This document shows, piece after piece, positions 7,542 through 7,831 of a stretch of DNA of 7,831 nucleotides (position 1 is the first letter of the stretch; the number at the start of each line of letters is the position of its first letter). Position numbers and translations under genes: made by a program. Source of the DNA: BS750m-G62 sp964577175 (lineage in GTDB: Bacteria > Planctomycetota > Phycisphaerae > FEN-1346); assembly GCA_964577175.1 (NCBI GenBank), contig CAZNYC010000166.1:1-7831 (forward strand). Direction: 5' to 3'. The notes beneath the pieces are model-generated. The model saw only the letters and a list, made by a program, of their open reading frames with translations, ran no database searches and had not been told where the DNA came from.

Positions 7542-7548
7542 CCTTTCC
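7542..7548 (-). promoter_or_regulatory. Ribosome binding site for the giant gene
   Basis: On the minus strand GGAAAGG lies 5 bases before the ATG at 7536. It is an imperfect match to the GGAGG core but is purine-rich in an otherwise C-rich leader, at normal spacing. It supports the 7536 start over the ATG at 7710. Confidence 0.5.
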
Positions 7549-7641
7549 GGAAATCGTGGGCCGGGTCTCGGCACGCGGACGCTGCACGTTTGAACCGGCG
7601 GCGCGGACGGCGGCTCCGGCATTTTCGCGAACGGGAGGGGC

Positions 7642-7650
7642 AGTATAGCA
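7642..7650 (-). promoter_or_regulatory. Candidate extended -10 promoter for the giant gene
   Basis: The minus strand reads TGCTATACT, an extended -10 element (TGn followed by TATACT, one mismatch to TATAAT), and is strikingly A/T-rich for this sequence. Transcription would begin near 7635, giving a leader of about 100 bases before the 7536 start. The -35 position about 17 bases upstream reads TTTCGT, a poor match to TTGACA, which is common for extended -10 promoters. It assumes housekeeping-sigma-like recognition, which I cannot verify for this organism. Confidence 0.4.
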
Positions 7651-7665
7651 GCCGGCCGGGTGCGA

Positions 7666-7678
7666 CGAAATGGTTTCG
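7666..7678. promoter_or_regulatory. Inverted repeat at the presumed -35, possible operator
   Basis: CGAAA-TGG-TTTCG is a perfect 5-base inverted repeat with a 3-base centre, placed over the -35 position of the candidate promoter. A related 8-base palindrome, TTCGCGAA (7624..7631), lies just after the predicted transcription start and shares the TTCG/CGAA half-sites. A regulator binding both sites is possible, but five-base arms are short enough to arise by chance. Confidence 0.22.
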
Positions 7679-7723
7679 CCGCGGTGAAGGGCGACCACCG
7701 CGCAGCGCACGGCGCGCGCTCCG

Positions 7724-7738
7724 CCCGCCTCCGGCGGG
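7724..7738. terminator. GC hairpin between the two minus-strand genes, weak terminator candidate
   Basis: CCCGCC-TCC-GGCGGG forms a 6-base stem with a 3-base loop, about 30 bases past the presumed stop of the upstream gene. No run of T follows it on the minus strand, so it does not fit a standard intrinsic terminator. It could act in a Rho-assisted or pausing role, or be a chance product of the base composition. Confidence 0.2.
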
Positions 7739-7767
7739 TAGACGTCTCGTCGCGGCTAAACGGGCGG

Positions 7768-7831
7768 CTACAGGTGCACGTCCAGCGCCGGGGCGGCGAG
7801 GGCGTCGGCGGGGTCGAGGAGGGGCTCATCC
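7768..7831 (-). CDS. C-terminal end of an upstream gene (partial)
   Basis: Reading the minus strand from the window edge gives 20 codons, DEPLLDPADALAAPALDVHL, ending in TAG at 7768..7770. All but one of the third positions are G or C, and the Asp/Ala/Leu-rich composition resembles the giant gene's product. The alternative overlapping frame reads as a Ser/Pro/Thr/Cys-rich shadow. Nothing can be said about function from 20 residues. The 231-base gap to the next start and the candidate promoter between suggest the two genes need not be co-transcribed. Confidence 0.5.
   Translation of the reverse strand, partial: DEPLLDPADALAAPALDVHL

Noticed and set aside
3346..7593. A plus-strand open frame of 1415 codons, and another of 838 codons at 787..3303, antisense to the giant gene
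   Set aside because: Both lie in the frame whose codons are exact reverse complements of the sense codons, so they break only where the sense gene uses TTA, CTA or TCA. Between 331 and 7536 I find only two such codons (CTA at 721..723 and TCA at 3301..3303), as expected in a high-GC genome. The products are Arg/Pro/Val-rich with no recognisable domain.
7314..7829. A 171-codon minus-strand frame overlapping the start of the giant gene
   Set aside because: It is Ser/Pro/Thr/Arg-rich with no domain, overlaps the signal peptide and N-terminal helices in another frame, and reads through the intergenic gap, so it is a composition shadow.
1..7831. CRISPR array, transposon ends, tRNA or rRNA genes, defence or biosynthetic gene cluster
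   Set aside because: No regularly spaced direct repeats, terminal inverted repeats, transposase motifs or RNA gene landmarks were seen, and the single large gene leaves no room for a cluster.

Overview
The window is almost entirely one giant minus-strand gene (start 7536, stop at 85..87, 2483 residues) for an exported, probably surface-attached multidomain protein. Base composition is very G+C-rich (about 70% or more by eye) with strong G/C preference at third codon positions. That composition, together with the mix of helical repeats, PQQ-like beta-propeller blades, a CBM9-like module, paired jelly-roll modules and a LamG domain in one polypeptide, points to a high-GC member of the Planctomycetota or a relative. 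This assignment rests on recalled family resemblance; no marker gene is present.

Layout from right to left, the direction of transcription: 7768..7831 carries what looks like the last 20 codons of an upstream minus-strand gene. A 231-base gap follows, with a candidate extended -10 promoter (7642..7650), a small inverted repeat where its -35 would lie (7666..7678) and a Shine-Dalgarno-like site (7542..7548). The giant gene then encodes, in order, a signal peptide, an N-terminal helical region, a long PQQ-like propeller region with about fourteen blade-like units, a CBM9-like domain, a helical linker, two related jelly-roll modules, a LamG domain, a second helical region and a C-terminal galactose-binding-like domain. 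The last 84 bases on the left hold no gene I can support.

No catalytic domain, heme motif, transposase, RNA gene or CRISPR array is visible. The protein is best described as a large non-enzymatic scaffold or binder with several putative carbohydrate- or protein-binding beta modules on helical spacers. Its biological role cannot be read from this window, and I see no convincing multi-gene system. The main points of interest are its architecture, the diverged jelly-roll duplication around a LamG domain, and the promoter region.
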